From: Sphagnum compactum
Lineage: Eukaryota > Bryophyta > Sphagnopsida > Sphagnales
Reading direction: 5' to 3'
NCBI GenBank assembly: GCA_965153455.1
Contig: OZ234495.1
Span: 20,766,875 to 20,830,874 of the forward strand
Length of the DNA: 64,000 bases
Made by a program: the position numbers and the translations under genes. Below, in pieces: positions 1 to 12,835 of this stretch (its first letter is position 1; each line of letters begins with the position of its first letter). The notes beneath the pieces are model-generated. The model saw only the letters and a program-made list of their open reading frames with translations. It ran no database searches and was not told the origin of the DNA.

Positions 1-5
1 CACCC

Positions 6-203
6 TTGCCTCAGTCAGCCGTGAGTCAACAAGGCCATTGTTGCGGTGTATTATACTTGGCTGAAGCTGGGTCTCACGTCTGGTATGGTACACTAGACAA
101 GGTAACATATCAGCCTGGTCTGGTAGGTCCTAATGGAAAAGACCTATGCACAGTTACACAACATCAGCATCCTCAATATACATTAGAGTTATCCGTAAAG
201 TGA
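6..203 (+). CDS. Possible last exon of an unrecognised protein
   Basis: An open frame runs from the left edge of the window to a TGA at 201-203, about 65 codons. It has no ATG, so if real it is the 3' end of a gene lying to the left. The residues (GVLYLAEAG, HVWYG, YTLELSVK) are of mixed, protein-like composition and the DNA is richer in GC than the spacer that follows. I do not recognise the family. A chance open frame is possible. Confidence 0.25.
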   Translation: MPQSAVSQQGHCCGVLYLAEAGSHVWYGTLDKVTYQPGLVGPNGKDLCTVTQHQHPQYTLELSVK

Positions 204-2278
204 GGAAAACACAACACCAGAACCCTGAGTTTGGTCATACACGGGGTGAGTTTTAAAAACACCTGCAAACAAGTAACCTAGCATTCAAAGGGAGGGGGGG
301 GAGGGTGGTGTGAAACTTAGAAAACCATCCAATTTTGTGTTAAACTGAGTTTTCATCCTATCTTTCGTTTTCCTGAGCGCCTCCACTACTGCTACATATA
401 TTCTCACTGCTCCTACCTGCAGAACTACTATAATTGCTCTCAAACCTTGTGCATTAAACCCTGAGTTTCAGCATTTCATACTGAGATTTGATAAAATTTC
501 CTTACTTTGCGGATACCACCAAAAGAGGGGATAGGGGATGAAAGGAGGCACAAAGACAGGGTTACTTACTTTACAGATAACTCTACTATGCAAAAGATTT
601 GGAAGTTTTTGGTGTGTTGGGAAGGCCCAAGGTTGTGGCCAAGGGCATCGCCAAATTCTGGTAACACCCTCATCATAATGAGCTACGGGCCCTTAAGAAA
701 TGCCTATTGCATAATGTCAGAGATATATATTTGAAAACCTAACAGCAAGATTCTATTAATTGTGCAAAGAAAAAGCAACGGGCCCTTAAGAAATGTAAGA
801 TCCGGTCCTGTCAGGTGGATTGAAAAGTGCCCTACATAGGTATTCCCTGCTTTATTTACTAGGGATGGGGCCTAGGAATATGATGAGTCCCATAGGGGGG
901 TGAATCCATTATGTTTGGACCTCCAAATAGCCAAAATGGTGCCTGAATAGGACCTCCAAATGGGTTACAATATATCAAGTCTTCTAACCCTACCTAGTTA
1001 ACCTAACCCTACCCAGCTAGCCGTCGTGAAACATGTATGTCTGACCACATTCATTTGCAATGATACCTGGAAAATGTGTTTCCAATCTAAAGTCAATAGT
1101 CATGTGCTTCACAATGCACATATGGCTTAGTTGCTCTCCCTATGTACATTTATGTGGAGCTAACCAACATTGCCAACATCAATTGTTAAAAAACTACATC
1201 CAATTTCTAGAGTCTCTCCATTAAATGTAGTTAATTTGGATTACAAGAGGACAAAAGTAGGTAGTGGATGATGAGAAGACAATGAGAGACAATGGGAATT
1301 TTTTTTATTTTTTCAAGTGACAAGAAGACAACACCGATGTTGGGCAATGTCATATATTTTGATAAAAATTATTTTAAAATTAGCATTGGTAGTGGTGCTA
1401 GGAGAGACATTAGGGACATCCCTCCTAGCACCCTTAGTGCTAGCCAGTGTTGAGCCAAAATTGAAAGATGAACTAGGTAATCGGCCAAGTCCGGGGCAAG
1501 GCATTGAAAATCAGCTTGTTTGGTATCAATTTGGCTAAGAACCAATTACTAATCTTATTTCCTAATATCAAATTTTGTAGGGACCTGATTGGTCTACTAT
1601 CACTTTGGAAATGCAAAGGATACACAAGGTTTATGCAATCGAGAACAAGAATAATCATTGGAAGGTTGGAATGAGAGAGTTAGGTGTTGTGCAACCTTAG
1701 CATGGAATATGTGTGAGGTTAGCCCTAGGTCAAAGGCATTACCAAAATAAGGGCGCATGAGGGGATAGCCGAGTGCAAACTCAATTTTGATAATGCACAC
1801 GACCGAGGGCTTTACCTGACGTAAAGACTAATGTTGGGCGGGTATCAAAAAATATGTGAGAATTGATCAAGGTTTCAAGTTGGTTCTCAATTTGAAACTA
1901 GCTATAGGGTTTTTTGGAAAATGAAAATCGAGCCTTTGAAACTATGATAGATTATATATTTATATTTAATTGAAACCTTGACATTGTATTAAAAAAATTT
2001 AAGGTCAAGGTTTCAAGTTTAAAGGCTAAGAAATAATTAGGTTTAAAGGTTAGTAGTCAATAGGGTCAATGTTTAGTCAATATTTAGATTTAAAATTTAG
2101 TCAGTAAGTGGCACCGTTCAGTACAAGATTATATAAAGGAGGGTTTTCCACTCTTTTTTTCATTGTGTGTTGTATTTTTTGTTTTCTTATTTGTTAATCA
2201 TTTAGATTAGTTGTTTTGTTAATGAGTTTTTGCTTGCGTTCTTACTACTATTGCTACTTGATGTTTATGTTTAACATT
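204..2278. other. Intergenic, no gene seen
   Basis: AT-rich spacer with short open frames only, none starting from a convincing ATG with protein-like content. A short phrase, acgggcccttaagaaatg, occurs twice (near 685 and 778). Nothing else can be supported. Confidence 0.5.
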
Positions 2279-2915
2279 CTTCCTCAATGTTGCTCCTACT
2301 TGATAGCACTCCTCATGGACACTATTTTTTTCTTTGACATTGTTCCTCCTTGATAGCACTCCTCCTCAACGTTGTTGTTCATCCTGCTCTTCCTTGACGT
2401 TACCCCTTCTACCCCTCTTCAATAACATTTTTCCTTGATGTTGTTTCTCCTCTTGTTTTTCATTAGCTTTACTTCGAAATTGTTGTTCCTCCTACTCCTC
2501 GTTAACATTGCTCCTCCTCGATGTTGTTGCTCCTCGACGCTACTACTCTTTTTGCTCCTCCTTGACAACGCTCCTCTTCAACATTATTACTCCTCTTACT
2601 CTTCCTTGACGTTGTTGCTCCTCGATATTGCTACTTTTCCTTCTCCTTGTCAACATTGTTCTTCCTTGACATTACTCCTTTTTGACACTATTGGTTTTTT
2701 TTGCTCTTTGACAATGTTATTGGTCCTATTCTTCTTCAATGATGTTGGTCCTCTTATTCCTCGATGCTACTAGTCCTGCTCTTCAATAGCACTCTTCCTC
2801 AATGTTGTTGCTCTTCCTACTCCTCTTCGACATTACCTTTGCTCTTATTTTAGGTACCTCTTTACTACCCCTTGATGTTGTTGCTCCTCCTCCTTATTGC
2901 TCCTGCTTATGTTAT
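2279..2915. repeat. Degenerate pyrimidine-rich minisatellite
   Basis: About 640 bases built from imperfect copies of a short unit resembling ttgatgttgttgctcctcctc, so the plus strand is strongly C/T-rich and the minus strand A/G-rich. The open frames over it (2435-2773 and 2802-3005) are leucine/phenylalanine/serine-rich by-products of the repeat and are not genes. Confidence 0.7.
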
Positions 2916-3539
2916 TTCAAATTAGTACTCTACTCCCCTTTTCATGTTTTTGTAGGTGCGGGAATAACAAGCTTTCCAAATTCAACCTCTTCAAGCCAAA
3001 CTTGAAGATGAAGGTTTTTTTTCCCTTCAATGTTTATTTATTCATGACTTTTTTTTTATTATCCATTTTTTTGGGTAATTTTGATTGACAGGTTTTTTAT
3101 TTATTGTGTGCATAAATTGTTTGAGCATTGTATATTTAATTTTACACATCAGATTTCATTTGCACATTTGCATTGTGTGTTTGTTTAGCACATTGCATTT
3201 TATTTTTTTAATTCTTAATTGCTTGTAAATGTTTAGATTGACTTTCGTACCATAGATAAGTAGAATCTTATTTTGGCAAAAAGTATACTTATTTCTAATT
3301 TCTCCCTCAGGGTAGTTAATATTTTAGTAGAAAATGGGGGAGTTGAGTCAAAATGAGAATCTATTTTGATTTTTAAAAATTAAATTAATCAATATGAAGT
3401 GAACATTGAAGAATATGTGGAAAGAGTAAAAATTAGAAATGTGCAAACAAAAACCAACAAAGTTGAAAAAAATGTGGAATAAATAATCAAAAAAATTGAA
3501 AAATTTTACATTTTCAAAGAAAAATTTGGAGAGGCACTA

Positions 3540-5560
3540 ACAAAATTGCTTTATGTTGGGCAGTTTATTGTGCGAATGATGGAAAAGAGGTTGAAGGAGC
3601 AAATCATCAAGTCATGAGATGCATTTTGTGTTATGTTGATCTTGTAAATGGTTTTAATCCGAGAATGAAAAAAATAAAAGGTTTAATAACCTATACTTAT
3701 GGTATAATTACTTTAAAGAAACATGTAAATGAATATCATTCCATAATTGCAAAGAAATTTGAAAAAGGAGTTTACAATGGAATAAAGAAAAATGTTGAAA
3801 GACAACTTGTAAAAAAAGGGTCAAATGTCCCAAGAAGTGTAATTTTTTTAAAAATATTATAAAATAACCTTTCAAAAAGGATGATGTGTAGCAAAAGGAT
3901 TTTTTACAAGACCTTGGCCTTTTAAATTGTGAAATATAATGTACCATTTCAATTTGTTGAGATTGTCCAATTTAAACATTTAATATTACATTTGTGTCCT
4001 AAAGTTGTATTCTTTTCTAGAAAGCAATTTTCTCAAGAAGTATTACCTAACTTGATGGAAAAAACAAAATAAGTATTTTATTCCAAAATTAATAGATTGT
4101 ATTTTTGCCATAACAAGCTTTGACTTGTGGATGTTCAAAGGGGTGCATGATATATTTGCTCTTGTTATTAACTTTTTGGGAATCGATTGGTAACCTAAAC
4201 TAGTAACTATTGGGCTGTTTGAAACAACAAAAATTATGGGGCAAGCATTGGTCAACAATTTGACAAAATCGTTTGATAAATATGGGTTAAGAAACAAAAG
4301 CATTGCCTATGTTAAAGACGAAGGCTCAAATTTAAATACTATGACAATTGCTTTGAAATTTGTTATGAAATGTGAAATTTTTGGTTAAGATGAAAGTTTT
4401 TAAAATACTTGTTTTAATCATGTTTTGGAAAAAACATGTCAATATGTTACTACTAATGAAAAAAATTACAAAAATCTCAAGTTTGTTTCAATCAAGTCCA
4501 CATAATCAAATTTGGATAAATGTATAACTTGGCTTAAAAAATCTAGGAAGGGCAGACAAGAATGGAACAAGGCTTATTTAAATTGTAATCTTACCCCAAG
4601 AAAATTAAATATTATAATGAAAGCAAGGTGATTATTTAATCTAATGTAATTTTTTTCCTTACATTTTTTTCTCATAACTATTGTCCTCTTTGTTTCTTAT
4701 TGATTTATTCTAGTTAAACATTCTAACATTGCATTTCAATTTTTTTTTGTTAATTTGCTAGCAAAATCATTATGTTTCAGGAAGCCTTGCAATTCAATGA
4801 TGTTATTATCCTTTGTTATAATAAAGAGAATACTATAAGAATAAGTGGAAAAGTGCCTTCTCTTCTTACTTGGCACATTTCTAAAATAATTGTGGATTCA
4901 TTATTTTTTATCGTGATTACTTGTGTTCTAAACCAATCTAGTAGCCACTGGTTGCTTTTTGATGCATTATAGTCTACATTTCTGGGTATTTAAAACTTAG
5001 GTTACAAACCCATTTGCCCTAGTCAGTTTGATTGATGATGATTTTTGGATTGTTTTTTAGTTGCCTTTGTTTGCTTCCAACATTAGAAGGGAAGTTTGTG
5101 ATGTTTTGGATTCTTTTCTCTTTAAAGAAGAAAAAGCTCACAACGCATTGTCTTTTGATGTTAAACCTTGGATTCAAAAGCTTTCATTTAATATTTTCTT
5201 TTGTTGGTTGAGAGAAGGGTGTAACTATTGTGAATAAATATGATAGGAGAACCTTATATCCTATGCTTTTGAAATGTTATCATCATTTGTATCAAATGAC
5301 ATAATTTGTTTGATGTGTAAATCAAACAACTGATGAAAATTGTAGTTTGGATATTTTTCAATAGACTACATCCACCAACAAGCCAACAAAGGAACTTGTC
5401 ATGAGGGAATTATTGATTTTCAAACATTACCAAATGGATCCCACCAACATCCAGTGTCATCTTCAATGGTGGGGAATTGGGGAAAACATGAAACCATGTT
5501 TTCTACAATTGATTTTTTGGCCCATCAAATCTTAGGTTTTGCAAGGCCACAAATTGAAAT
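3540..5560 (+). pseudogene. Decayed hAT-like (BED zinc-finger type) transposase
   Basis: Plus-strand reading frames, broken by many stops and frame changes, spell out fragments in the order of a plant hAT-superfamily transposase. Near 3614 lies an N-terminal CxxC stretch with a downstream HVNEYH that could be the BED-type zinc finger. Near 4308 the phrase YVKDEGSNLNTM, highly typical of plant hAT-like proteins, is intact. Near 4420 is TCFNHV, near 4545 KGRQEWNKAYL, and near 4772 FQEALQFNDVI leading to a QSSSHWLLFDAL block. Family membership is judged from these phrases. The copy cannot encode a protein, and I did not find its terminal inverted repeats or target duplication. Confidence 0.65.
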
Positions 5561-7376
5561 TAAATTTGTTTTTCCTTAATGAGCATACTTACAAACCTAA
5601 AAAAATGTCGTTTATAATTAGACTTCTTCAAAATATTTATTTTTGTGAGCAAAAATTGACCAAGTGGTCCTAAAGTTGGATGTAAACCGCCTTTTAATTT
5701 AATGGAGTTAATTCAAATAGATTTAAGTTTTGAAAAGGAGGTAGAAAAAAATTGAAGATTCATTTGAATGAGATGAAGTAGTGGACATATAAAACGGTGA
5801 AAGAAATTTAAGAGTTATTTCTTGGTTCAAAATTTTATTTTAAAAATTATTAAATAATATTAAATTTATTAAATTTATAATGACCAGTATGTGAAAATCG
5901 ACCAGTATAAGATGTATGAGAAGTGATGCTTTGAAAACTGGGTGAATTTAGTTTTTTGCAAAATTTTGAAACTCTGCCTGGGTCTTCAAAAAGATGAAAA
6001 TAAAATAAAATGAAAGAATTGGGTTGGATCTCTATATACATTCTAATACCCAGACCCAGCGGTTCTCATCAAAACTAGAGAATTGCCCAACACTGGTAAG
6101 GACCTGCCAGAAATTCAGTGGAGAAATCAAGGCGAGACAAGAGGTTTAAGATGAAGGGTGCAAAATCAACTAGTGTGAAATCTTTGGATTTGGCTACATG
6201 GTGGCTTGACTTGGATGGGGTGTAACATGCCATGATTTAAAAAAAGTTGTGTATACGTTTTGCAAGTTTTTTAAGGAAAATTTGGGGGGCAAAAAAGAGA
6301 AAACTTGTTCATTTTTCAATAAAAGAGCATTGGGTGCAGATTTATTTATTAGAAGGTTGCAATGTTTTTGACAATTAAAGGTTGATTAGTTTTATAGTTA
6401 ACATTAATACACATTCCATATGCACCAAGTGCCAATGGAAAACAATGTTATTTTAAGAAGATAAATTATGCATTGTTGGCCCATAACAAGATGGAACACT
6501 AGAGCTAACAGAGTTAGCCCATCCATACATCTAAGATGATCAATTCAAAATTAAACTCACCTAAAAACTTGTCTCAACATTTTGTCTTTCAATTTAAAAG
6601 GATGTTAATCAGTATCATGCACACACATTTTAATTATTTATTTTGGTGTGAAAGTTTTTTTGTTGCAAATTCAAAAATATCAAGTGCTAAATAGTACAAA
6701 GTAGCTGTTTCAATGACTTTTGAATTGCCAATTTTTAGTGATTCTCTTAATGGAAATGACCAAGTTTTCTTCATTAGGTAGTTAAAAATAGATAATCATG
6801 TTTGGAATGTTATGATCTAGGGTTTAGGGTTGATAGGGTTTTTTAGGGTTTAAGGTTTCGTTTCTCCATCTTGTGTTATATGATTATAACCATTTTGGGC
6901 TCCCTCTTACAATGTATGGACAATCACCACTTTGAGACTCCAAGTAAGGACAATCACGATACTCTTGAAGAAGATTTCTTTCTTATTTCGACTGTGAACC
7001 CTACTACCAAAATCAAATAGAAGCTAGTAGAGGAAGCAACTCCTTCACTATCTGCAAATGCCAGTGAATTCCACTTTGTGACAATTTGAGTCCATGAAGC
7101 ATAGAAGAACAGAGAGAATCACCAGCATACAAGAGCTCTTAGGTTTTTATCAGGCTTTCTTCTACAGAGAAAAGATGCATTACTTGCTGGAATCTGTTCC
7201 TAGAGCCTGCCTTGACGACCACTGGATTTTGGACAACAATTGCCTTGGGACTCGAGAGTGACTGACACCAATGCTTATCTCCACCTGGTCCTCTTCTGTT
7301 CGTGGTCACCCATATTGGTAGTGCCGAACATTTTTGCAGATAGGAACAGTACTATGTGACTGAGTACTACCTCAAT
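5561..7376. other. Intergenic and 3' flank of AUG5
   Basis: AT-rich spacer becoming more GC-rich from about 7000, which probably reflects the 3' untranslated region of the minus-strand AUG5 gene ending at 7377. A short run of telomere-like gggtttagggttg/ttagggttt sits near 6820-6860. No gene is seen. Confidence 0.4.
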
Positions 7377-10300
7377 TTACAGAAGCTGTTTCTCATAGAA
7401 AGCGGTTTGTAGTTGTTTTACATGGGCAAGCCAAGCTGCAACATTCTGGCCATCTACTGTGACCCAATCAACTGCAGTTGATGCTGGCTGTTCCCACCAT
7501 TCATCAACCTGCAAACCAGTGCTTACCACCATAAGCCAATACTCAAAGTAATGACAAATATTGACAAAGATACTCCCCTGTTACCATTTCCCTTCTGAGA
7601 GTATATTGCACCGATTTGACAACATTAATTGGTGATGTAGGTTACAAGGTCAGAAAGCCAAAGGAGATGTAAAGCAAGAAAAGCTCACCAATCCCCGGAC
7701 ACGCTTGCAGTCTTCCAAGCAATGTTGAGCCTCCTGTACAGCAAACTTGAGTTGTGGAAGCCACTCCTCAAGTGCAATCTTCTCTTGCTCTGCTGCCTTC
7801 TCAGCACATGCAGCAGCAGTCCTGGGCAACCACCCAAAAAAACATTTATCAGGAAAACCACCTCAGGTGGTGTTGATTCAAACCTCTGGGTTTGAGAAGT
7901 TTCTAGCCAAGCAGAATGGGTCCCCGAAAGTGAACTGATACACAACTCTATGCATAGATGTGATCATATCAATCAACTCATTTATCTAATTTTGAATACT
8001 TCAATTCCTCTAACAAGTTACCTTTCATATTCAGGCCTTGATGAATTGGCAATTGCCAGAAGTGAACGCCCACTTCCCACCAAATCCCGGAGTGTTTGTA
8101 CTTGGTTGACTGCTCGAGCAAGATCCTCCAGAAGGTTGGCAGGTGATCCTCCAGGCCGAAGAAAGAAGCGCATAGCATCCACCACAGAAGCTAAGCCCAC
8201 ATCCGCACCCTCTGACCCTATATATACAACCATCCAAGTTTCTGTCAACAAAAAGTTTCCAGAAATGGAGAAACAAGAACAATTAAAGTATGGATGGAAC
8301 AGAACTGGAAAAAAACAAAATGCAAAAGAGGAAGAGAGAAACTACCTGAGGAATACTGTGCAGCAGCAGGGATACGGAGTATGGAAGGGAATGCAGATGG
8401 GTCCCCAGCACCTGCTCTTGATGTTATCAGATCAGCATTTCTCTCTGCAACTGCCACAGCCTCAGAACCTGCACTTGTGCTTGCCCCCATTGCATCTAAA
8501 AGTGCCTGCTCAATATAGCACAAACCCACACATCTTTCATTACAGGACACCATTCACTTACAAGTATACTTTGACAAATCCTCGTGGAGACTTTGTGTTG
8601 AGATTGATGGGCATGATGATCCTGCAGCCAGCTACATGACTCAAAACATTAAAAAGAAAACATCAAGTCAATTCAATGCAAGGAGATATAACTAGATTTG
8701 AGCATCCTACTTGAGGCTTTCAATTGGATTTCACTTAGCCTCAGCAGAGTATTTTCTTAGATAGCTTTTTATGCAAGAGATGCCTGATGCTCCTTTTGCA
8801 TATCCACATTGAAGGGAGTATACAACTAGGCATGACTTCCCTCACAGCAATCAGACTTGTCAAATCTGGGATACCCAATTCTTACTTGGGGGCCAGCAGG
8901 CATCATGTAGAGACGGTTATCAGGACTCCTTAAAAATGCAGCAACCTCCCTTTCTAAGAGATCGCGTGCTGCACTTGCTTTGCTCTGCACAGCCTCACAA
9001 ACTGGTACAATAGTGGCAGCAGAGTGTTCTTTATTTCCCTTTGCATGCTGCTCCCAAGTCGCTGCTGCTGCCTGCAAAATATTTCAAAACCTATCTTACA
9101 AAGTCTTGACCTTTATGCCTAAAGGCTGACATTAATCCTTACTTCAACATATACAGAAATCCAAAGTGCCTTACAACAATGGATGGACACTGAAACATAA
9201 TTTGGCAACATTGGGTACTGTTCCAAGTCATAATCCTGTCAGTAGCCATGAGAGACTGCTTAAAGTTTGCAGTACCATGTTGGCTCGAAGTAAGGCTGTG
9301 TAGATGGATTCGAGCTCCAACCGTCGAGCATCAAACTCTTCTATTCTTTTCCACTTTTCACATAGTGCCTCCTCAGCCTCCCTCCGTTCCTGACACTTCT
9401 TTTGCAAACGCTGGACTTCCAAAGTCAGAGTGTTCACACTGGCTCTCATCCCTGCAAGTTCACGCTCCTTGGCCCACACCTCCAACTGAAAATCCGAAGG
9501 CCTAAATCAGCAGGAGGAGAGAAAACATACATAACAATGTAACCCTGCACTCAAAACAGAAGCAAGAGACTACCTTTGAAATAATGCCTGGGATTAGCTT
9601 TCTTTTCCTATCAGGTCAGCAATTCATGAGCGTGGCAATAGAAATATCAGAATCTGATTTAGGGAAATTCTACAGGTTATTTAAAGGATGGGCCCCACTA
9701 CAAGGTCTCATTTCATGGGCAAAGAGTCTCACCTCAAACTGTCTTAAACTGCCAGCATTCTGGGCACCATCCTTGGTGACCATACTTACAGCAGCATCTG
9801 CACCATCAGCAGCACCATGAATACGCCGTATAAGCTCATCACTCAGTTTCTTGGCCTGTGCTGCGTGGTTTAATGCATCCTCTGTTGCCATAAACTGCTG
9901 AACATGTGCTCTCTGCTACAATCAAGACAAGTTGAGTTAGGATGTGTAGACCACTTTGATCTTTCCACAATAGAAATAGTACCCATTGCATATCTAAGAG
10001 ATTGCACAACAAAACCTTTGAATTTAGACAGCTTGTGTCTGTTCCAGCAAAATCAAAAGTAACAGAACAAAAACCATATTCTCATAGCAACACAAAGATA
10101 ACATGGAGAAGCTGTCACCTGTCTCTCTCGGAGTTGCCTGAAAGAGCTTTTGCTGCTCAGGTCCAGGCTTCCTTTAGTGCCTCCTCCCCTGCTGCTTCGA
10201 CGATGCGCAACTAACAAATCATCCACCTCTGCAGAACTGTCCTCAACCACTCTGTTGTTCTCAAATCTGTACCTGCAGTTTTGATATGGGATTCCAGGAA

Positions 10301-12105
10301 AACACATGAACAGCACAATTAGCACAGAGCTTCAGTGAATCCTTTCAGTCCCAGTCTCAGAACTAGTACACACTCACTATCATGTGGGTGTCAAGAGGAA
10401 GATGGAAGGATCTGAGAACAAAAGATGAGAGTGTGGTGGGTTCAGACCTAAGGCGTTCAGCATCAGCTCTAATGTCGATTTTCTCAATCTCACGAGCCAA
10501 CATGGCTACAACACGAGATGTGTAAGCAGCCAAAGCCCGCAGTAGCAGAGGGGGATTCTTCAGCAGGCTGGTTGCTGTCTCCCTCACCTCTTCTGAAATG
10601 CCATCTCCATCGCCTTCAAACCCAAGCTTTGCAACCTCTAGCTGAGCATCTGCATGGCCTCCACCCCCATTGTAAGCTGGAAACGAGGTCCTAATCTTTT
10701 CCAACAAGTTTGCCGCAATCCCTTCACATGCTTGTCGAATGCTTCGTTCCTGTGCAGTCTCAATCAAAATATGGTTCCCCTCCGCAAGTCGACCCCCTGT
10801 AGTAGTAATCGATGTTGCATGAATGGATTCAAGAGCTGCCTCAGAGCCTCCAGATTTCCCTCTTTGTACTTCCCTTGCATGATCAACATAGATGTGCAGC
10901 CGCCGCCAATACTCCATGAAGATCCTGCTTGATTGTTCACACCGCTGGTCATATGATTCCAGCAAAACCTGCTTGTGCCTAGCAAAAAAAATTCCCCATC
11001 AATCAGCCCTCCTGTTTCTTTCTTGACCTTAATCCTTCACAGCATTGCATAGGTAGCTATGGACATCTCCTCAAACTTACTGGGACAATGCCCGAGAGTT
11101 TGAGACAATGTGAGAGCTCCAAGACAATGTTGAGCCCATGCCCTAGAGATCTTATCTAGCACACCCAAACCCATCTGCTGCATTTCCACATCAATCAGTC
11201 CTCCCTGTTTCTTTCTAGACCTCAATCCTTCATGGCATTGCACAGAAGACAAATTGCTATGGACACCATCCACTCACACTTACTGAGGACTATTGCCTAG
11301 GGTTTGAGACAATGTAAGAGTTCCAAGACAATGTGGAAACCATGCCCTAAAATCTCTAGCATACCCATCTGCTGCTGCATTCCTTTCTTGCTTCCAACAA
11401 ATGCAGAGTAGCAGAAGCTTGCATGACTAACCTCAGATTGGACTTCTCGTCCTGAACTCGTTGCCTCTCAGCTTCCTCTTTGGAGAGATCCAGCATGCGG
11501 CTTTTTATGTCCTTCAGCAGGCGGTCGATGGTCTGTCTCATTCTAGCCACTTCACTGGCGGCAGCTTCTCTCTCCCTCAAGATCTTCTCTTTGGAATCCT
11601 CAGGTTCTGGCAGTATCCTTTCCATCTCCTTGTCCTTGTCTGTTGTCCCCATCTCTCTGCTGCTTGGAGGCACCATTCTAGCCCGACCCTTTCCATCCCG
11701 GACTCTTCTCTCCCTCCCTGGAGTCTTGGGTCCATGTGTCGTCGTCCCTTCCCTGCTGGAGCTTTCTCTCTCACCTTTGGGTGTTCTAGGTCTCTCTTGG
11801 CTCTTAGGCCTGTCCTCTTGACTCTCTTCCTTTCTGCTGCTAACACCAGCACCAGCAACACCAGCACTAGCAGCAGCAGTGGCGCTGGTGATGGAGCTTC
11901 CGTGCACATGAATGTTGCGTCTGATTTCTTCCACCGTCTTCTCTGCCTTCACTCTCTCCACCAGAAACTTCCACACTGGTATCATATTCCCTCTGCAGAT
12001 TTTCCCCAGCGCTTCCGCCGACGGCACTGCAGTGTACCCCATTTCCTGTTGCAACCAAACCAGAATAGCTTCCGCTTGCGCCGCATTGTTCTGCCCCCCG
12101 TACAT
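7377..12105 (-). CDS. AUG5: AUGMIN subunit 5 (HAUS5 homologue), 852 aa, ten exons
   Basis: Subunit of the augmin complex, which binds existing microtubules and recruits gamma-tubulin for branching nucleation in the spindle, phragmoplast and cortical array. Exons on the minus strand: 12105-11432, 10978-10448, 10272-10119, 9915-9733, 9485-9276, 9071-8886, 8505-8346, 8217-8022, 7821-7689, 7508-7377. All introns are GT-AG, the phases join, and the total is 2559 nt. The ATG at 12105 is chosen because the frame further upstream has only a GTG. Diagnostic parts seen: [11 protein letters not shown] (residues 14-24), [14 protein letters not shown] (35-48), a charged low-complexity linker (about 95-165), then long heptad-like coiled-coil regions with [38 protein letters not shown] and SPDNRLYM, and a C-terminal [17 protein letters not shown] block. 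Arabidopsis AUG5 is close to 800 aa, so this one is full length with a longer N-terminal linker. Confidence 0.95.
10991..11386. repeat. Tandem duplication inside AUG5 intron 1
   Basis: Two diverged copies of a block of about 192-195 bp lie side by side in the first intron (about 10991-11188 and 11189-11386). Shared landmarks are aatcagnccctcctgtttcttt, gacaatgt-gagagctccaagacaatgt and catctgctgcat. The intron is thereby lengthened; the splice sites are outside the duplicated block. Confidence 0.75.
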
Positions 12106-12712
12106 CTCTACCCACTTCTTCTTACTCTCAACTCCTTCTCCTCTCCCTCGTTCCCCACCCACCAGCTTCGCTCGCCGCAACAAACCCACTACCTATTTTC
12201 TTCTTCTTCTCCTCCTCCTTCTTCTTATTCTCAACCCACCCATAATCCCAACAATCTCACCAGCTCCAGTTCCGATCCAAGAGAACAAACAACCACCTAA
12301 CCCAACTGTGTGCGACGCGATCCGAGCAGCTACTCTATGACGTTAGATTTGGTGGGAAAAAAAAATCAGCGAGATTTAGCAGAGTGGAGCAGACGAGATA
12401 GGTAGCAGGAGAGCTCTTGCAGTCGTCGCGAAAGCGATGGCGCTGGGCACGAAACAAGAAGGCGAAGAGGAAGAATGCACGCAGCAGCAGCAGCAGCAGT
12501 CGAGTGTGCGCTCATAATTGAAAAGCTTTTCTCCCTTTCTGTGTCTGGACCCGCCCACTTTTGGGCGGGTGTTTTGTGTGGTAGGTACCACAGTGTGCGG
12601 AAGGGCGGGGGAGGAGACGGTTCTTTGATTTTTCCTCGTAAAGGCCTCCGGTTCCGGGTATTCGAGGCCTCGGAATCAAAGATCCTTGGGGTCCGTGTAT
12701 GTCAGTCCACTT
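12106..12712 (-). promoter_or_regulatory. AUG5 5' leader and promoter region
   Basis: Upstream of the AUG5 ATG the minus strand is purine-rich (GAA/GAG runs at about 12195-12240) and GC-rich to about 12690, as expected for a plant 5' leader and core promoter. A CAG microsatellite (gcagcagcagcagcagcag, about 12481-12500, plus strand) lies in it. No TATA box or start site can be fixed from sequence alone. Confidence 0.4.
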
Positions 12713-12835
12713 AAAGAACCACCGGTTCTCATTCAAGAAAGGATGTGCTAAGTGAAAGAAAGAACCGTCGGGTCTCATTCATGAATCGATGTGCTAAGTG
12801 AAATAAAGAACCGCAGGGTCTCATTCAAGAAAGGA
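12713..12835. repeat. 46-bp tandem repeat, about 2.6 copies
   Basis: Units starting at 12713, 12759 and 12805 share aaagaacc, ggtctcattca and gatgtgctaagtgaaa with a few substitutions. The array lies about 0.6 kb upstream of the AUG5 start codon. Confidence 0.85.

Noticed and set aside
2435-3005. Open frames of 112 and 67 codons over the pyrimidine-rich stretch
   Set aside because: The residues simply translate the CTC/GTT repeat; there is no protein-like complexity.
12105-12189. Longer N-terminus for AUG5 starting at 12189
   Set aside because: The codon there is GTG; the first ATG in frame is at 12105 and matches the expected family N-terminus.
11461-12340. Plus-strand frames of up to 279 codons opposite AUG5 exon 1
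   Set aside because: Antisense shadows of a GC-rich exon; no family motif, while the minus strand is clearly AUG5.
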